A DNA stretch of 64,000 nt from MWEH01 sp964392385 (GCA_964392385.1 CAYMPR010000001.1:1-64000), one strand, 5' to 3'; positions 52,623 to 62,527 are shown, counted from the first letter of the stretch. The notes: generated by a model from the sequence alone, not told the origin. Numbers and translations: made by a program.

Positions 52623-53708
52623 ATGAAACAAAAAAAAGTAGAAGAAAAAATAGATTTTTTTGCAGCGTTAGATGAAGTCGAAAAAACATCTAAATTAGAT
52701 AGGGACTTAATCATGGCATCTTTAGAAGCCGGTATAGCAGCTGCGCTTAAAAAAGAAACAGGGGAAAATAAAGCGGTTTCCATTAACTATAACCGTGAAA
52801 CAAAAGAGATTCGCTATTTTGCATATAATAAAGTTGTAGAATCTGATGCAGAACCCGAAAGACACGAAATATCTCTTGAAGAAGCCTTAGAAATTAAACC
52901 TGATGCTAAAGTGGGTGAATTAATTGGAGACTATATCCCCGCAGCTGATGTATCAAGAATTGCCGCTCAAACAGCGAATCAAGTTGTTTTGCAAAGAATT
53001 AATGATGCAAAAAAGGATATGGCGCATGATGAAATGACAAAAAGAGAAGGCGAATTGGTACAAGCTGTGGTTAGAAGAGTTGAACCTAAATGTATTATTG
53101 TAGATATTGTAGGGAATCAACAAATGGAAGCTATTATGCCAATAGGCGATCAAGTCCCAACTGAAAGATTATTAGAGGGTGCAAAGATTAAAGTATATGT
53201 AAAAAGGGTAAATGTTGATGCAAAAGGAAGGCAACAAGTAATTGTAAGCAGAAGCGATGCAGGGTTTGTAAGAAAGTTATTTGAAATTGAAGTACCAGAA
53301 ATACGCTCTAATTTAGTCAAAATCAAAGGAATTGTAAGAGAAGCTGGTTTTAGGACTAAATTATCTGTTTATAGTGATGATCCTAACGTTGATAGCACAG
53401 GTGCTTGTATTGGTCAAAAAGGCCAAAGAGTAAATGCAATCGTTTCCGAGCTTAATGGCGAAAAAGTTGATGTCATATTATATGCATCGGATCCTTCAGA
53501 ATATATTACAAGAGCTTTAAGTCCAGTTAAAGTTATAATGGTTAGACTTAACCAACTTGAAAATCAAGCGACAGTTGTAGTCCCAGATGATAAATTATCC
53601 TTAGCAATTGGTAAAAATGGGCAAAACGCTAAGTTGGCAGCAAGATTGACTGGATATAAAATAGATGTTAAACCATATAGCCAAGTATTAGGGAAAATAG
53701 AAGGATAA
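52623..53708 (+). CDS. nusA: Transcription termination/antitermination factor NusA
   Basis: RNA-polymerase-binding N-domain (1-130, 'FFAALDEVEKTSKLDRDLI'), S1 domain (about 135-205), and two KH domains with 'GACIGQKGQRVNAIVSEL' and LAIGKNGQNAKLAARLTG. 361 residues, without the C-terminal repeats of proteobacteria. GGAGGAAAG precedes the ATG. Confidence 0.97.
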   Translation: MKQKKVEEKIDFFAALDEVEKTSKLDRDLIMASLEAGIAAALKKETGENKAVSINYNRETKEIRYFAYNKVVESDAEPERHEISLEEALEIKPDAKVGELIGDYIPAADVSRIAAQTANQVVLQRINDAKKDMAHDEMTKREGELVQAVVRRVEPKCIIVDIVGNQQMEAIMPIGDQVPTERLLEGAKIKVYVKRVNVDAKGRQQVIVSRSDAGFVRKLFEIEVPEIRSNLVKIKGIVREAGFRTKLSVYSDDPNVDSTGACIGQKGQRVNAIVSELNGEKVDVILYASDPSEYITRALSPVKVIMVRLNQLENQATVVVPDDKLSLAIGKNGQNAKLAARLTGYKIDVKPYSQVLGKIEG

Positions 53709-53712
53709 GATA

Positions 53713-53961
53713 GTGCCTAGACTCGCAAAAGAAACTAGAACCTGCATTGTATGTAAGCTGAAGATGAATAAACAATTGATGAAGAGAATTGTAAAGGATT
53801 CTAATGGGCAAGTAAAAATCGATTTATATCATAAGCTTGGTGGACGTGGCTTGTATATATGCAATGATCCCAATTGCTTAGCTGTTTGCCAAAAGAAACA
53901 TATGTTGAATAAGGTTCTTAAATGCGATGTGGATAAAATAGTATATGATAATCTCAAGTAA
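53713..53961 (+). CDS. rnpM: YlxR family RNA-binding protein (RnpM)
   Basis: 82 residues with the YlxR motif 'RTCIVCKLKMNKQLMKRIV' and GRGLYICNDPNCL. Start GTG with AAGGA upstream. In B. subtilis this protein binds and modulates RNase P RNA, whose gene is also in this window. Overlaps ylxQ by 17 bases. Confidence 0.92.
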   Translation: MPRLAKETRTCIVCKLKMNKQLMKRIVKDSNGQVKIDLYHKLGGRGLYICNDPNCLAVCQKKHMLNKVLKCDVDKIVYDNLK

Positions 53962-54271
53962 CATACTAGATAAACTAAAAACATTCATAGGCTTTTCTAT
54001 AAAAGCCAGAAAAGTAATTAATGGTTCAGAAAATATTTTAAAACAAGCTTCAAGAAGGAGGATTAAATTAATCATTATTGATAGTAGAGTAGCTGATAAC
54101 ACAAAAAAGAAAATGGAAAAAGTTAGTATAATTAATTCTATTCAGTTATTCAGTATAGATAACTGGCAAGATTTAAAAATTAATGAAGCAATTAAGGTGA
54201 TTGCCATCCAGAATTGTGAACTAGCAGATACAGTGGAAAAATTATTGTTAAAAAACGAAATACAAGATTAA
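53945..54271 (+). CDS. L7Ae-family ribosomal protein YlxQ
   Basis: 108 residues: 'FIGFSIKARKVINGSENIL', KLIIIDSRVADNTKKKM, typical of the bacterial L7Ae/YlxQ K-turn binder located between nusA and infB. Exact RNA target unknown. Confidence 0.88.
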   Translation: MIISSNILDKLKTFIGFSIKARKVINGSENILKQASRRRIKLIIIDSRVADNTKKKMEKVSIINSIQLFSIDNWQDLKINEAIKVIAIQNCELADTVEKLLLKNEIQD

Positions 54272-54285
54272 TTAAGAGGGAACCA

Positions 54286-56769
54286 ATGACCGAACAAGCA
54301 AATAAAATAGAACAAGCTAAAGCCCAAAGAGATAGCCTAATTATAAGAATAGGCGAAACACGTGATAGGCTAAAAAACAAAAAAATTGCACTTGAAGAGA
54401 TTATTCGACTTGAAGAGCTTAAAAAACTTGAGGAAATTAACCTTAAAAAGGCTGAAGAAGAAAAGCTTAACAAACAAGCTGAAAACCCTAAAGCAACACT
54501 TAATGCCAATGAATTAGACTCTATGAAAAATCAGGAAAAAGTTGAAATAGATAAAAATGCAAATGAAGTTAATAATCTTACTATTAGTGAAGAAACTATT
54601 GAAGTAATTGAAGAACCACAAGTAAAATCCACTAAGCCTGAAATTGTTAGTGGAGTTACCGTTTATTATCCCCAAAATACAAATAACAAGCCTAAATTTA
54701 AGCCAACATCTTCTCCTAATGAGGAAACAAAACAAACATACGGTGGGAATAAGACAAAGGATTATGGTAAGACAGATATTAATGTTCCTCCTCTACCACC
54801 TGGTAAAATACCAAGTAAACTTGTAATACCCAAAAAATCTACGCATACAGATGTTGATGTAGAAACAAAAGAAATAAATAAAAAAGCTAGATTAAAATTT
54901 GGAGCGTGGGAAAGTAAAAACACTTATTTAGAGGAAGAAGACACTATCGTTAAATTTAGAACGAAAAAAACAAGTTCGAAAAAAAAGTCTGAATTTAATT
55001 TATCGGAAACAAAGGTAATTGATCATGCAGTCATTGATAAGTCTTTTTTAACAGTGAAAGAACTTTCTGAGAAAATTGGAAAGACCGGTATAGAAATAAT
55101 TAAGAAATTAATGGAGTTAGGGATAATTAAAACGATTAATGAGACAATTGACTATGATACTGCGGATTTAGTGTCTAGTGAATTAGGTGTTTCAATTGAA
55201 CTACAAGCATCAAAAACATCCGAAGAAATTATAGCTGAATTTCATGATAAAGAAGAAGATGATGATACAGGTCTTGTACCTAGGCCACCAATTGTAACAA
55301 TAATGGGGCATGTCGACCATGGCAAAACCTCAATTCTTGACTATATCAGAAAAGCTCATGTCGCAAGTTCAGAAGCAGGAGGCATTACTCAACATATAGG
55401 TGCTTATTCTGTAAAGGTAAAAAACAACCAAATTACTTTTATTGACACACCTGGGCATGCTGCCTTTACTGCGATGAGAGAAAGAGGAGCAAATGTTACG
55501 GATATAGTTGTAATAGTTGTTGCGGCCGATGATGGTATAATGCCTCAAACTATCGAAGCTATCAATCATAGCAAAGCTGCGGGAGTAAATATTATAGTTG
55601 CAGTTAACAAAATTGACAAAAAAGATATTGATGTAGATAGAGTTTTTACACAATTAACTGAACAAGGTTTGGTCCCAGATGAATGGGGTGGAGAAATTCC
55701 TTGTGTAAGAGTTTCTGCAAAAACTGGTGAAGGCATTGATAAATTATTAGATACAATTCTTGTTGCAGCTGAAATAATGGAATTAAAAGCTAATCCTAAC
55801 AGAAAAGGAAGAGGAACAATTCTAGAAGCAAGGCTGGATGTTGGAAAAGGACCAATTGCTACTGTTATAGTGCAAAATGGTACACTTAAAGTTGGAGATT
55901 TTATTGTAGCAGGGACTGTTGTCGGAAAAATTAGAGCGATGCAAGATGAAAAAGGTAAACCTGTCTCAAAAGCTGGGCCTTCTAATGCTGTTGCCATTCT
56001 AGGACTTAAGGATGTGCCTAATGCCGGAGATAATTTAATGGCTGTTGATGATGAGCGTTTGACTAAGCAGGTTGCTGATGAACGTTTAGTAAAAGAGAAA
56101 ATTAACAAAATTTCTTCTATTGCTGTTTCACTTGATGATTTATATAAAGGTTTTGAAGAAGGTAAATTGGCCGCAGTAAACCTCATAATAAAAGGCGATG
56201 TTCAAGGATCTATTGAAGCCTTAAAATCAAGTCTAGAACAACTTTCAAATGAGCAAGTTAAAGTCAATATTCTACAAGCAGTAACTGGTGCTATTAATGA
56301 TAGCGATGTTACACTGGCAAAAACCACGGGCTCTATTATTATTGGTTTCAATGTACGCCCTGATCCTAAGGCTAAAATTTCTGCTGAAAGTAAAAATGTT
56401 GACATTAGATTGTATCGGATAATATATGATGCTATTGATGATGTTCAAAAGGCGATTAAAGGGCTGTTAAAACCAATATTTAGGGAAGAATATTTAGGGA
56501 AAGCAGAAGTTAGGGTTATTTACAAAATACCCGGACTTGGTGCTATAGCAGGGTCTATGGTAAAAGATGGTAAGATAGTTAAAAATGCAAATGTTAGGTT
56601 GATAAGAAATGATGTTGTAATAGCTGATACTTATATTTCTTCTTTAAAAAGAGTTAAGGATGATGCGAAAGAAGTAAATGCTGGATTTGAGTGTGGAATT
56701 GGTCTAAAAGATTTCCATGACTTTGTTGAAGGCGACATTATCGAATCATTCCGCTTGGTGCAAGAATAA
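54286..56769 (+). CDS. infB: Translation initiation factor IF-2
   Basis: 827 residues. Charged low-complexity N-terminal region (1-260), the IF2-N motif ('LTVKELSEKIGKTGIEIIKK'), GTPase domain with GHVDHGKT (341-348), DTPGHAAF and NKIDKKD, then domains II-IV. Loads fMet-tRNA on the 30S subunit. TAAGAGGGA precedes the ATG. Confidence 0.98.
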   Translation: MTEQANKIEQAKAQRDSLIIRIGETRDRLKNKKIALEEIIRLEELKKLEEINLKKAEEEKLNKQAENPKATLNANELDSMKNQEKVEIDKNANEVNNLTISEETIEVIEEPQVKSTKPEIVSGVTVYYPQNTNNKPKFKPTSSPNEETKQTYGGNKTKDYGKTDINVPPLPPGKIPSKLVIPKKSTHTDVDVETKEINKKARLKFGAWESKNTYLEEEDTIVKFRTKKTSSKKKSEFNLSETKVIDHAVIDKSFLTVKELSEKIGKTGIEIIKKLMELGIIKTINETIDYDTADLVSSELGVSIELQASKTSEEIIAEFHDKEEDDDTGLVPRPPIVTIMGHVDHGKTSILDYIRKAHVASSEAGGITQHIGAYSVKVKNNQITFIDTPGHAAFTAMRERGANVTDIVVIVVAADDGIMPQTIEAINHSKAAGVNIIVAVNKIDKKDIDVDRVFTQLTEQGLVPDEWGGEIPCVRVSAKTGEGIDKLLDTILVAAEIMELKANPNRKGRGTILEARLDVGKGPIATVIVQNGTLKVGDFIVAGTVVGKIRAMQDEKGKPVSKAGPSNAVAILGLKDVPNAGDNLMAVDDERLTKQVADERLVKEKINKISSIAVSLDDLYKGFEEGKLAAVNLIIKGDVQGSIEALKSSLEQLSNEQVKVNILQAVTGAINDSDVTLAKTTGSIIIGFNVRPDPKAKISAESKNVDIRLYRIIYDAIDDVQKAIKGLLKPIFREEYLGKAEVRVIYKIPGLGAIAGSMVKDGKIVKNANVRLIRNDVVIADTYISSLKRVKDDAKEVNAGFECGIGLKDFHDFVEGDIIESFRLVQE

Positions 56770-56776
56770 GGGAATA

Positions 56777-57154
56777 ATGAATATTGATAGAGTTAACTCC
56801 GAGTTAAAAAAACAAATTACTGAGATTATTCTCCATGACCTAAATGACCCAAGGATTTCCTCATGTGGTATGATTACGGTTATGCAGGTTCAAGCAACTA
56901 ATGATTTAGATAATTGCAAGGTTTTTTTAAGTGTCTTCGGAGAAGAAAGAAAAGGACAGGAAGTAATAAAAATTTTAAAAGATGCTGCAGGATATATCAA
57001 AAAATTATTGTTTGAAAGAATGAAAATCCGCAAGATTCCTAACTTAATATTTCAGTTAGATGAGAGTATAGATTATGCCTATAAAATATCGGATTTATTG
57101 AAAACATCCCAAATATCTAGTTCTGATCAAGTGCCAAAAAAGGATGAAAAGTAA
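56777..57154 (+). CDS. rbfA: 30S ribosome-binding factor A
   Basis: KH-like protein for 16S 5'-end maturation: 'LKKQITEIILHDLNDPRIS', 'VTxVxxTxDLxxAKVFxS'-like VMQVQATNDLDNCKVFLSV, 'RKIPNLIFQLDESIDY'. ATG 56777 with AAGGGAA upstream; the longer frame from 56717 runs inside infB. 125 residues is normal. Confidence 0.95.
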   Translation: MNIDRVNSELKKQITEIILHDLNDPRISSCGMITVMQVQATNDLDNCKVFLSVFGEERKGQEVIKILKDAAGYIKKLLFERMKIRKIPNLIFQLDESIDYAYKISDLLKTSQISSSDQVPKKDEK

Positions 57155-57156
57155 AT

Positions 57157-58122
57157 ATGTATGAATTATTTAGTAAAAAAATATTAGGTGCTGAAAAGAT
57201 TGCCGTATTTATGCATATAAATCCAGACGCAGATTGCGTTGGGAGTAGTTTGGCAGTTTATAAATATTTAAAAAATATGGGTAAGCAAGTAGATGTTTTT
57301 CTTGAACCAGGAAATAATTTGAGAGTCAATTTAAAAGTATATCCTAATGTAAATGTAATTAATTCTAATAACTCATCTAATTATGATCTAGGTATATGTT
57401 TGGACTGCGCCTCTATTGATAGGATCGGCAAAATAAGCTCGCAGATATTTATGAATAAGTGCACAGACAGAATCTTTATCGACCATCATCTTTATCGCGA
57501 GAAAATCGATGATTCTATCATTGACACAGATTCCGCTGCAACTGGGCAACTTTTATATAAAATTTTTAAAGAACATAATGAAACATTCATTGACAAAGAT
57601 GTAGCGTTTTGTCTATTTGGTGCTATTGTTGCTGATACTGGTGTTTTTGCTTTTTCTTCAACAACGGCTGAGACAATGGTTATTGCCTCAAAACTAATTG
57701 AATATAATATTGACAATAAGTTTATTATTGATAAGATAGTTAGAGAAAAGACTATCTCGGAATTTAATCTTATGACCAAAGCGCTAAAAGGAGCAAAGTT
57801 TTTTTATAATAATAAAATGGCAATTATTACTTTTACTGCGGATGATTTCGCAGAAAATTGTTTAGAACCTTATAGCACAGAAGGAATAATTAACTCGCTA
57901 ATTGAAATTGATGAAGTTGTTATAGCTGTAGCTATTGCAGAAGAGAAAACTAACTCATGCAAAATTAGTATTAGGACAAAGGGTACAATAGATGCCTCTG
58001 AATATGCAAGAATGTTTGGTGGCGGAGGACACAGGAATGCAAGTGGTTGTAAATTACCACATAACTCCATTAAATGTGAGGAAATAATGGTGAAAACCGC
58101 CTGTTCGTTCATTAAATGTTAA
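57157..58122 (+). CDS. nrnA: Bifunctional oligoribonuclease/pAp phosphatase NrnA
   Basis: DHH phosphoesterase: HINPDADCVGSSLAVYK, CLDCASIDR, FIDHHLY, VADTGVFAFSST; DHHA1 domain with GGGGHRNASGCKLP. Degrades short RNAs and pAp. Starts two bases after rbfA and overlaps truB by seven bases. Confidence 0.95.
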   Translation: MYELFSKKILGAEKIAVFMHINPDADCVGSSLAVYKYLKNMGKQVDVFLEPGNNLRVNLKVYPNVNVINSNNSSNYDLGICLDCASIDRIGKISSQIFMNKCTDRIFIDHHLYREKIDDSIIDTDSAATGQLLYKIFKEHNETFIDKDVAFCLFGAIVADTGVFAFSSTTAETMVIASKLIEYNIDNKFIIDKIVREKTISEFNLMTKALKGAKFFYNNKMAIITFTADDFAENCLEPYSTEGIINSLIEIDEVVIAVAIAEEKTNSCKISIRTKGTIDASEYARMFGGGGHRNASGCKLPHNSIKCEEIMVKTACSFIKC

Positions 58123-58402
58123 GTGGTATAATAAATATTTATAAACCTATCAATATATCTTCAGCACATGTTGTATCAGCCATTAAAAAAATACTAATCG
58201 TTGGTGGAGAGGACAAGAATATTAAAATTGGCCACTTAGGAACTTTAGATCCAGCGGCTGAAGGGGTTTTACCTTTAGCTATAGGAAGGGCCACTAGGCT
58301 TTTTAGATATCATCTAGAAGAAGATAAAGAATATTTAGCCCGGTTTAGATTTGGCTTTAGCACCGATACTTTTGATTTGGAAGGAATCATCATAAAAAAA
58401 TC
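58116..58402 (+). CDS. truB: tRNA pseudouridine-55 synthase TruB, cut by assembly gap
   Basis: The first 96 residues are present: 'GIINIYKPINISSAHVV', the catalytic GHLGTLDPAAEGVLPLAIGR (with the nucleophilic Asp) and 'KEYLARFRFGFSTDTFDLEG'. The rest of the catalytic domain and the PUA domain (about 190 residues) fall in the N run. There is no sign of a true truncation. Confidence 0.95.
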
Positions 58403-58502
58403 NNNNNNNNNNNNNNNNNNNNNNNNNNNNNNNNNNNNNNNNNNNNNNNNNNNNNNNNNNNNNNNNNNNNNNNNNNNNNNNNNNNNNNNNNNNNNNNNNN
58501 NN
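58403..58502. other. Assembly gap (100 N)
   Basis: Exactly 100 N, a conventional placeholder. The missing TruB part needs about 570 bases, so the true gap is probably larger than shown. Confidence 0.99.
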
Positions 58503-58503
58503 T

Positions 58504-59376
58504 ATGACAAAAGTGTTTGTGGCAATTGGATATTTTGACGGAGTTCATATAGGGCATAAAGAACTTTTAAGCTCTGTAAAAAAGCTCGCCGACAAAACCA
58601 ACGATTTATGTGGTGTCTTTACTTTTGGAGATGATTTCTATGAGTCTCTTGGGATAGATAATGATGGATTAATTGATTTGCAAGAAAGAAAGAAGGAAAA
58701 AATTCTTGCTGAAGGGTTGAATTTTGTTGATTTTGGCTCACCCGCAAGTGATTTCATCAATTTAACTGGTAGTCAATTTGAACAGTTTTTAATAAATAAA
58801 TACAATCTCATAGGAATAGGGATAGGGGAAGATTTTAGATATGGGAAAAATGCTGAAAAAGATTATTTGGATATGATTTCTTTTTGCGATAAAAATAATC
58901 TCAAATGCCATATAGAACCCCTTCATAACATTAATGGGGAAAAAATTTCATCCACATTAATTAGGAAGTTAATTTTAGAAGGCGATATTCAAAAAGCTAA
59001 TTATTATTTAGGAAGTTGCTTTTCGCTTAATGGTGTTGTTATCAATGGAAGAGGAGAGGCTAGAAAGCATGGTTTTAAAACTGCCAACATAACTCTTAAT
59101 CCTTTACAGTTAAAGCCTAAAGAAGGAGTATATAAAACAATAACTTCTGTAGATGGCTTGAATTATGGTTCTTTGACTCATATTGGACCATGTCCCACGT
59201 TTAAATATTCTCTTTCCACTATAGAAACTATTCTAGTTGACTTTGAAAAACAAATATATGGTAAAAATATTAATATATCATTTGTAAAAAGAATAAGGGA
59301 TAATCAGCAATTCGATAATCCTATAGCTTTAAAAAAACAGATTGATAATGATTTGATTGAGGTTAGGAATGATTAA
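58504..59376 (+). CDS. ribF: Bifunctional riboflavin kinase/FAD synthetase
   Basis: FMN adenylyltransferase domain with AIGYFDGVHIGHKELL (GxFDGVHxGH at 9-18) and ISSTLIRKLI; riboflavin kinase domain from about 175 (GVVINGRGEARKHGFKTANI, GVYKTI, 'THIGPCPTF', ETILVDF). Together with the ECF S-component at 16382 it points to flavin uptake and activation. ATG 58504 lies next to the gap, so a few N-terminal residues could be missing, but the fold looks complete. Confidence 0.94.
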   Translation: MTKVFVAIGYFDGVHIGHKELLSSVKKLADKTNDLCGVFTFGDDFYESLGIDNDGLIDLQERKKEKILAEGLNFVDFGSPASDFINLTGSQFEQFLINKYNLIGIGIGEDFRYGKNAEKDYLDMISFCDKNNLKCHIEPLHNINGEKISSTLIRKLILEGDIQKANYYLGSCFSLNGVVINGRGEARKHGFKTANITLNPLQLKPKEGVYKTITSVDGLNYGSLTHIGPCPTFKYSLSTIETILVDFEKQIYGKNINISFVKRIRDNQQFDNPIALKKQIDNDLIEVRND

Positions 59377-60223
59377 ATTTGGTGTTGCTGGAAATTCTCA
59401 AAGTTTTTATGATGCTGGATTCTCTCGCACTATAGATGCTGCAAAATGGTGTAGTGATATAGGGATTGAATTATTTGAATATTCTTTTGGCAGGGGTGTG
59501 AATATGCTAAAAGAAACAGCAGTTGAAATAGGCGAAAAATTTAAGGAGTTCAATATTTCATTGTCTATACACTCACCTTACTATATTAACATGGCAAATA
59601 CCAATCCTGAAATGATAGAGAAATCATATGATTATATAAAAAGCTCGATGATTATTGCTAAACATATGCAAGCAAATAGGGTTGTAGTCCACCCAGCAAG
59701 CCAGGGTAAGCTTACTAGAGAGCAAGCAAATACAATTATGCTGAATAATATAAAAAATCTTTCTGATAGGCTTGACGAGGAATTCCCTGAAAATATTTTG
59801 ATTTGCTGGGAGACAATGGGAAAGGTTTCACAGATGGGTACGGTCGATGAGATAGTCAAAATCTGCTCATTAAACAATAGATTTTACCCATGTGTTGACT
59901 TTGGACATATAAATGCTAGAGAACAGGGTATTCTCAATAAGGCTGAAAATTATAATACTATTATTGATAAACTTAAAAATAATTTAGATAATAAGAAGTT
60001 TTTAAATATGCATGTTCATTTTAGCAAAATTCAGTTCAGTGATATGGGAGAATTAAGGCACTTAACTTTTTCTGACAATTTATATGGCCCTAGCTTTGAA
60101 CCGCTTGCTGAGTTGTTGTACAAATATTCTATGGAGCCCTTTATTATTTGTGAAAGTGATGGCACTCAAGCTGAAGATGCTTTAAAAATGAAAGAAATTT
60201 ATTATTCAATCGCTAATTCATAA
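59369..60223 (+). CDS. Endonuclease IV-like TIM-barrel protein (AP endonuclease family 2)
   Basis: Zinc-ligand motifs of Nfo appear in order: HSPYYINMAN, VVVHPASQG, CWETMGK, CVDFGHINA, HVHFSK, RH in GELRHLTF, and ICESDG. One ligand differs: the Asp of the Nfo DRH triplet is Leu here (LRH). Cleavage of abasic DNA is plausible but a sugar-phosphate isomerase-like role cannot be excluded. ATG 59369 (AGGTTAGGA upstream) overlaps ribF by eight bases. Confidence 0.8.
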   Translation: MIKFGVAGNSQSFYDAGFSRTIDAAKWCSDIGIELFEYSFGRGVNMLKETAVEIGEKFKEFNISLSIHSPYYINMANTNPEMIEKSYDYIKSSMIIAKHMQANRVVVHPASQGKLTREQANTIMLNNIKNLSDRLDEEFPENILICWETMGKVSQMGTVDEIVKICSLNNRFYPCVDFGHINAREQGILNKAENYNTIIDKLKNNLDNKKFLNMHVHFSKIQFSDMGELRHLTFSDNLYGPSFEPLAELLYKYSMEPFIICESDGTQAEDALKMKEIYYSIANS

Positions 60224-60245
60224 TTTTTTTGGGAGGATAAAGATA

Positions 60246-60965
60246 TTGTTCTTTTTTCGATTACTTACTGGGCCCGGTTCTTTCTTAGATAAAATTGCTA
60301 TTATCATAGGATTTATTTTAGTAGGTATATTTTCAATTGTTATACATGAAATTAGTCATGGATATGTTGCTTTATTAAATGGTGATGACACGGCCAGAAG
60401 GCAAGGTAGATTATCGTTTAACCCTGTAGTCCACTTTCAACTAACAGGTGTAATAATGCTTCTTCTTGTAGGTTTCGGTTGGGCTAAACCAGTACCGGTA
60501 AACTCATCAAACTTTACAAATTACAAGAAAGGCATGCTAACTGTTTCCCTTGCTGGCGTTTCTGCAAACTTAATAATAGCGGGCATACTTATGCTAATAT
60601 TATTTTTATCTGCAAAAAGCATTTTTTTGATTTATTCAACATCTTTATTCTTCAAGTTTTTACAAGTCTTTTTTTACACTACTTTGACTGTTGGAATTAA
60701 AATTAACCTTATGCTTACATTATTCAATCTATTGCCCATTTATCCATTAGATGGGTATAATGTTATTAGCACTTTATTTCCTAGAAACATTGCATTTCAG
60801 CAGTTTATGATAAAATATGGATTCATTTTGTTAATTATTGTTATAGCACTTGGTTATTTAGGTAGATTGCTTAATGTTCCATGGTTAGATATATTCGGGA
60901 GTTTTTCTGATTTAGTGTCTGACATAATTGAATCAATAATTAGCTCATCGTTAATAATTATGTGA
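60246..60965 (+). CDS. M50-family membrane metalloprotease (site-2 protease, SpoIVFB/YwhC-like)
   Basis: Five to six membrane helices with HEISH (H34, E35, H38) and the third-ligand region 'NLLPIYPLDGYNVI'. 'GDDTARRQGRLSFNPVVH' is typical of the YwhC/M50 subgroup. No PDZ domain. Start TTG with GGGAGGA 8 bases upstream. Usual neighbour of scpAB in Clostridia. Confidence 0.92.
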   Translation: MFFFRLLTGPGSFLDKIAIIIGFILVGIFSIVIHEISHGYVALLNGDDTARRQGRLSFNPVVHFQLTGVIMLLLVGFGWAKPVPVNSSNFTNYKKGMLTVSLAGVSANLIIAGILMLILFLSAKSIFLIYSTSLFFKFLQVFFYTTLTVGIKINLMLTLFNLLPIYPLDGYNVISTLFPRNIAFQQFMIKYGFILLIIVIALGYLGRLLNVPWLDIFGSFSDLVSDIIESIISSSLIIM

Positions 60966-60975
60966 AGAGGACAAT

Positions 60976-61779
60976 ATGGATTTTAAAGCAGAGAATACAT
61001 TTCCAGCCATAAGTTATCATCTTTATGATGAAGATGTTGCTTTGGATGTATTGCTTGACATGTGCTCGAAAAAACAACTTTCTATAAAAGATATTTTTAT
61101 TTCAGACATAACAGAGCAATTTATTCAATATGTTTCTACAATGATTGACAAAGACTATGAAGAAATATCGAATTTTTTAGTATTAGCAGCGACTTTATTA
61201 GAAATTAAATCAAACGAATTATTGCCTAAGATAGATTTTAGTGATGTAGATCCAAATGCATTATCGGATGCAGAAATATTTGTGCTCAAAACAGAAGAAT
61301 ACGCACTATACAGAGATGTAGCAAATAAACTCAAGGAAATAGAAATATTAAATCGTTTTTATAGAGATCCGGAATTTGATGAGAATGAATATAAACTAGT
61401 AATTAAAAATTTCGATATTTCTAAAATGGTTAATGCATTCTCTAGTTTACTTGAAAATGTTGAATTTAGGGAAGACCCTTCAACGACAAAAACAATTCCT
61501 CTTGAAAGATTTACTGTTGTTGATAGAATGAGGTATATCACAGAATACTTGCGAGCATATAAATCAACTAAACTAGTGAATTTGTTTGATAAAGATTTTT
61601 CTAGAGTTGAAATTATCAATACGTTTTTAGCAGTTTTGGAGCTAGTTAAGGAACAATATATTGGCGTCTTTCAAGAAGGGGAAAATATTAACGGAATAGA
61701 ACTAAACTACATAAAGAGCTTGCTAAATGAAGAGGAAATCAAAGAGGAGATATTTGAAAGTGCTGAAGGATATAATTGA
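60976..61779 (+). CDS. scpA: Segregation and condensation protein A
   Basis: Kleisin subunit of the SMC-ScpAB condensin. 'LDVLLDMCSKKQLSIKDIFI', 'FLVLAATLLEIKSNELLP', and a C-terminal winged helix (VNLFDKDFSRVEIINTFLAV). 267 residues. Overlaps scpB. Confidence 0.95.
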   Translation: MDFKAENTFPAISYHLYDEDVALDVLLDMCSKKQLSIKDIFISDITEQFIQYVSTMIDKDYEEISNFLVLAATLLEIKSNELLPKIDFSDVDPNALSDAEIFVLKTEEYALYRDVANKLKEIEILNRFYRDPEFDENEYKLVIKNFDISKMVNAFSSLLENVEFREDPSTTKTIPLERFTVVDRMRYITEYLRAYKSTKLVNLFDKDFSRVEIINTFLAVLELVKEQYIGVFQEGENINGIELNYIKSLLNEEEIKEEIFESAEGYN

Positions 61780-62428
61780 GGCAATAATCTTTGCCAGCGG
61801 AAATGGGATTTCTAAGAGTCGAATAAATGAAGGGCTGAAGAATTTGTTTACCGAAGAAGAAATTCAGGAAGCATTAAACCTTTTAATTCAACAAAATACA
61901 GAAGATAGTGGAATTATTTTGATTCAAACAGATGGAGTTATTCAATTCCAATCTAATCCAAAGTATGGCGATATATTATCAGACATTTTATTAGAAACAA
62001 GGGAAAGGGAAATCAGTAAAACTTTGCTGCAAGTGTTGGCAATAATTGCATACAAGCAACCCGTAACTAAGAGCGAAATCGAAGAACTGCGAGGTATTAA
62101 TTCGGACTATGTTATTTCTATGCTTTTAAAACTAGACTTGATAGATGCTGTAGGCAGAAAAGAAACAGTAGGCAGACCAATTTTATATGGAACTACTAAG
62201 GAGTTTTTAAGAAAATTTGGATTGGCATCACTTTCCGAATTGCCAGATTACGATGATTTGATGCATAAAATTAAAAATAATTTCGAGAGGTATTACGCCA
62301 AAACAACAGATCTCTACAGAGATAATTCTAATCAAACGATTGACAATATTCCCAGTGATACTTCAATTGTGCAAAACGAAGGGCTCCCAGAGTTTCTATT
62401 AAACGAAGATATTGTTGAAATTGAATAA
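61760..62428 (+). CDS. scpB: Segregation and condensation protein B
   Basis: Two winged helices: 'IIEAIIFASGNGISKSRI' and 'LQVLAIIAYKQPVTKSEIEE', followed by VGRPILYGTTKEFLRKFGL. GTG 61760 is preferred (GAGGAG about 10 bases upstream, family-like N-terminus); ATG 61727 would add 11 residues and has no ribosome site. Translation is coupled to scpA. Confidence 0.93.
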   Translation: MLKDIIEAIIFASGNGISKSRINEGLKNLFTEEEIQEALNLLIQQNTEDSGIILIQTDGVIQFQSNPKYGDILSDILLETREREISKTLLQVLAIIAYKQPVTKSEIEELRGINSDYVISMLLKLDLIDAVGRKETVGRPILYGTTKEFLRKFGLASLSELPDYDDLMHKIKNNFERYYAKTTDLYRDNSNQTIDNIPSDTSIVQNEGLPEFLLNEDIVEIE

Positions 62429-62527
62429 ATAAATCGTTCCTTCAGACGCTCTTTTGAATAACTTGCTTCTTTTAGCGTTATTAATATGAACTTGTTGTGA
62501 ATTTGATAAAAGTTTAGTGATTTGCTA

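Noticed and set aside
55566..56186. 206-codon minus-strand frame
   Set aside because: Antisense shadow of infB, whose protein is fully conserved in the forward frame.
58310..58525. Frames spanning the N run on both strands
   Set aside because: They read through unknown bases and have no meaning.
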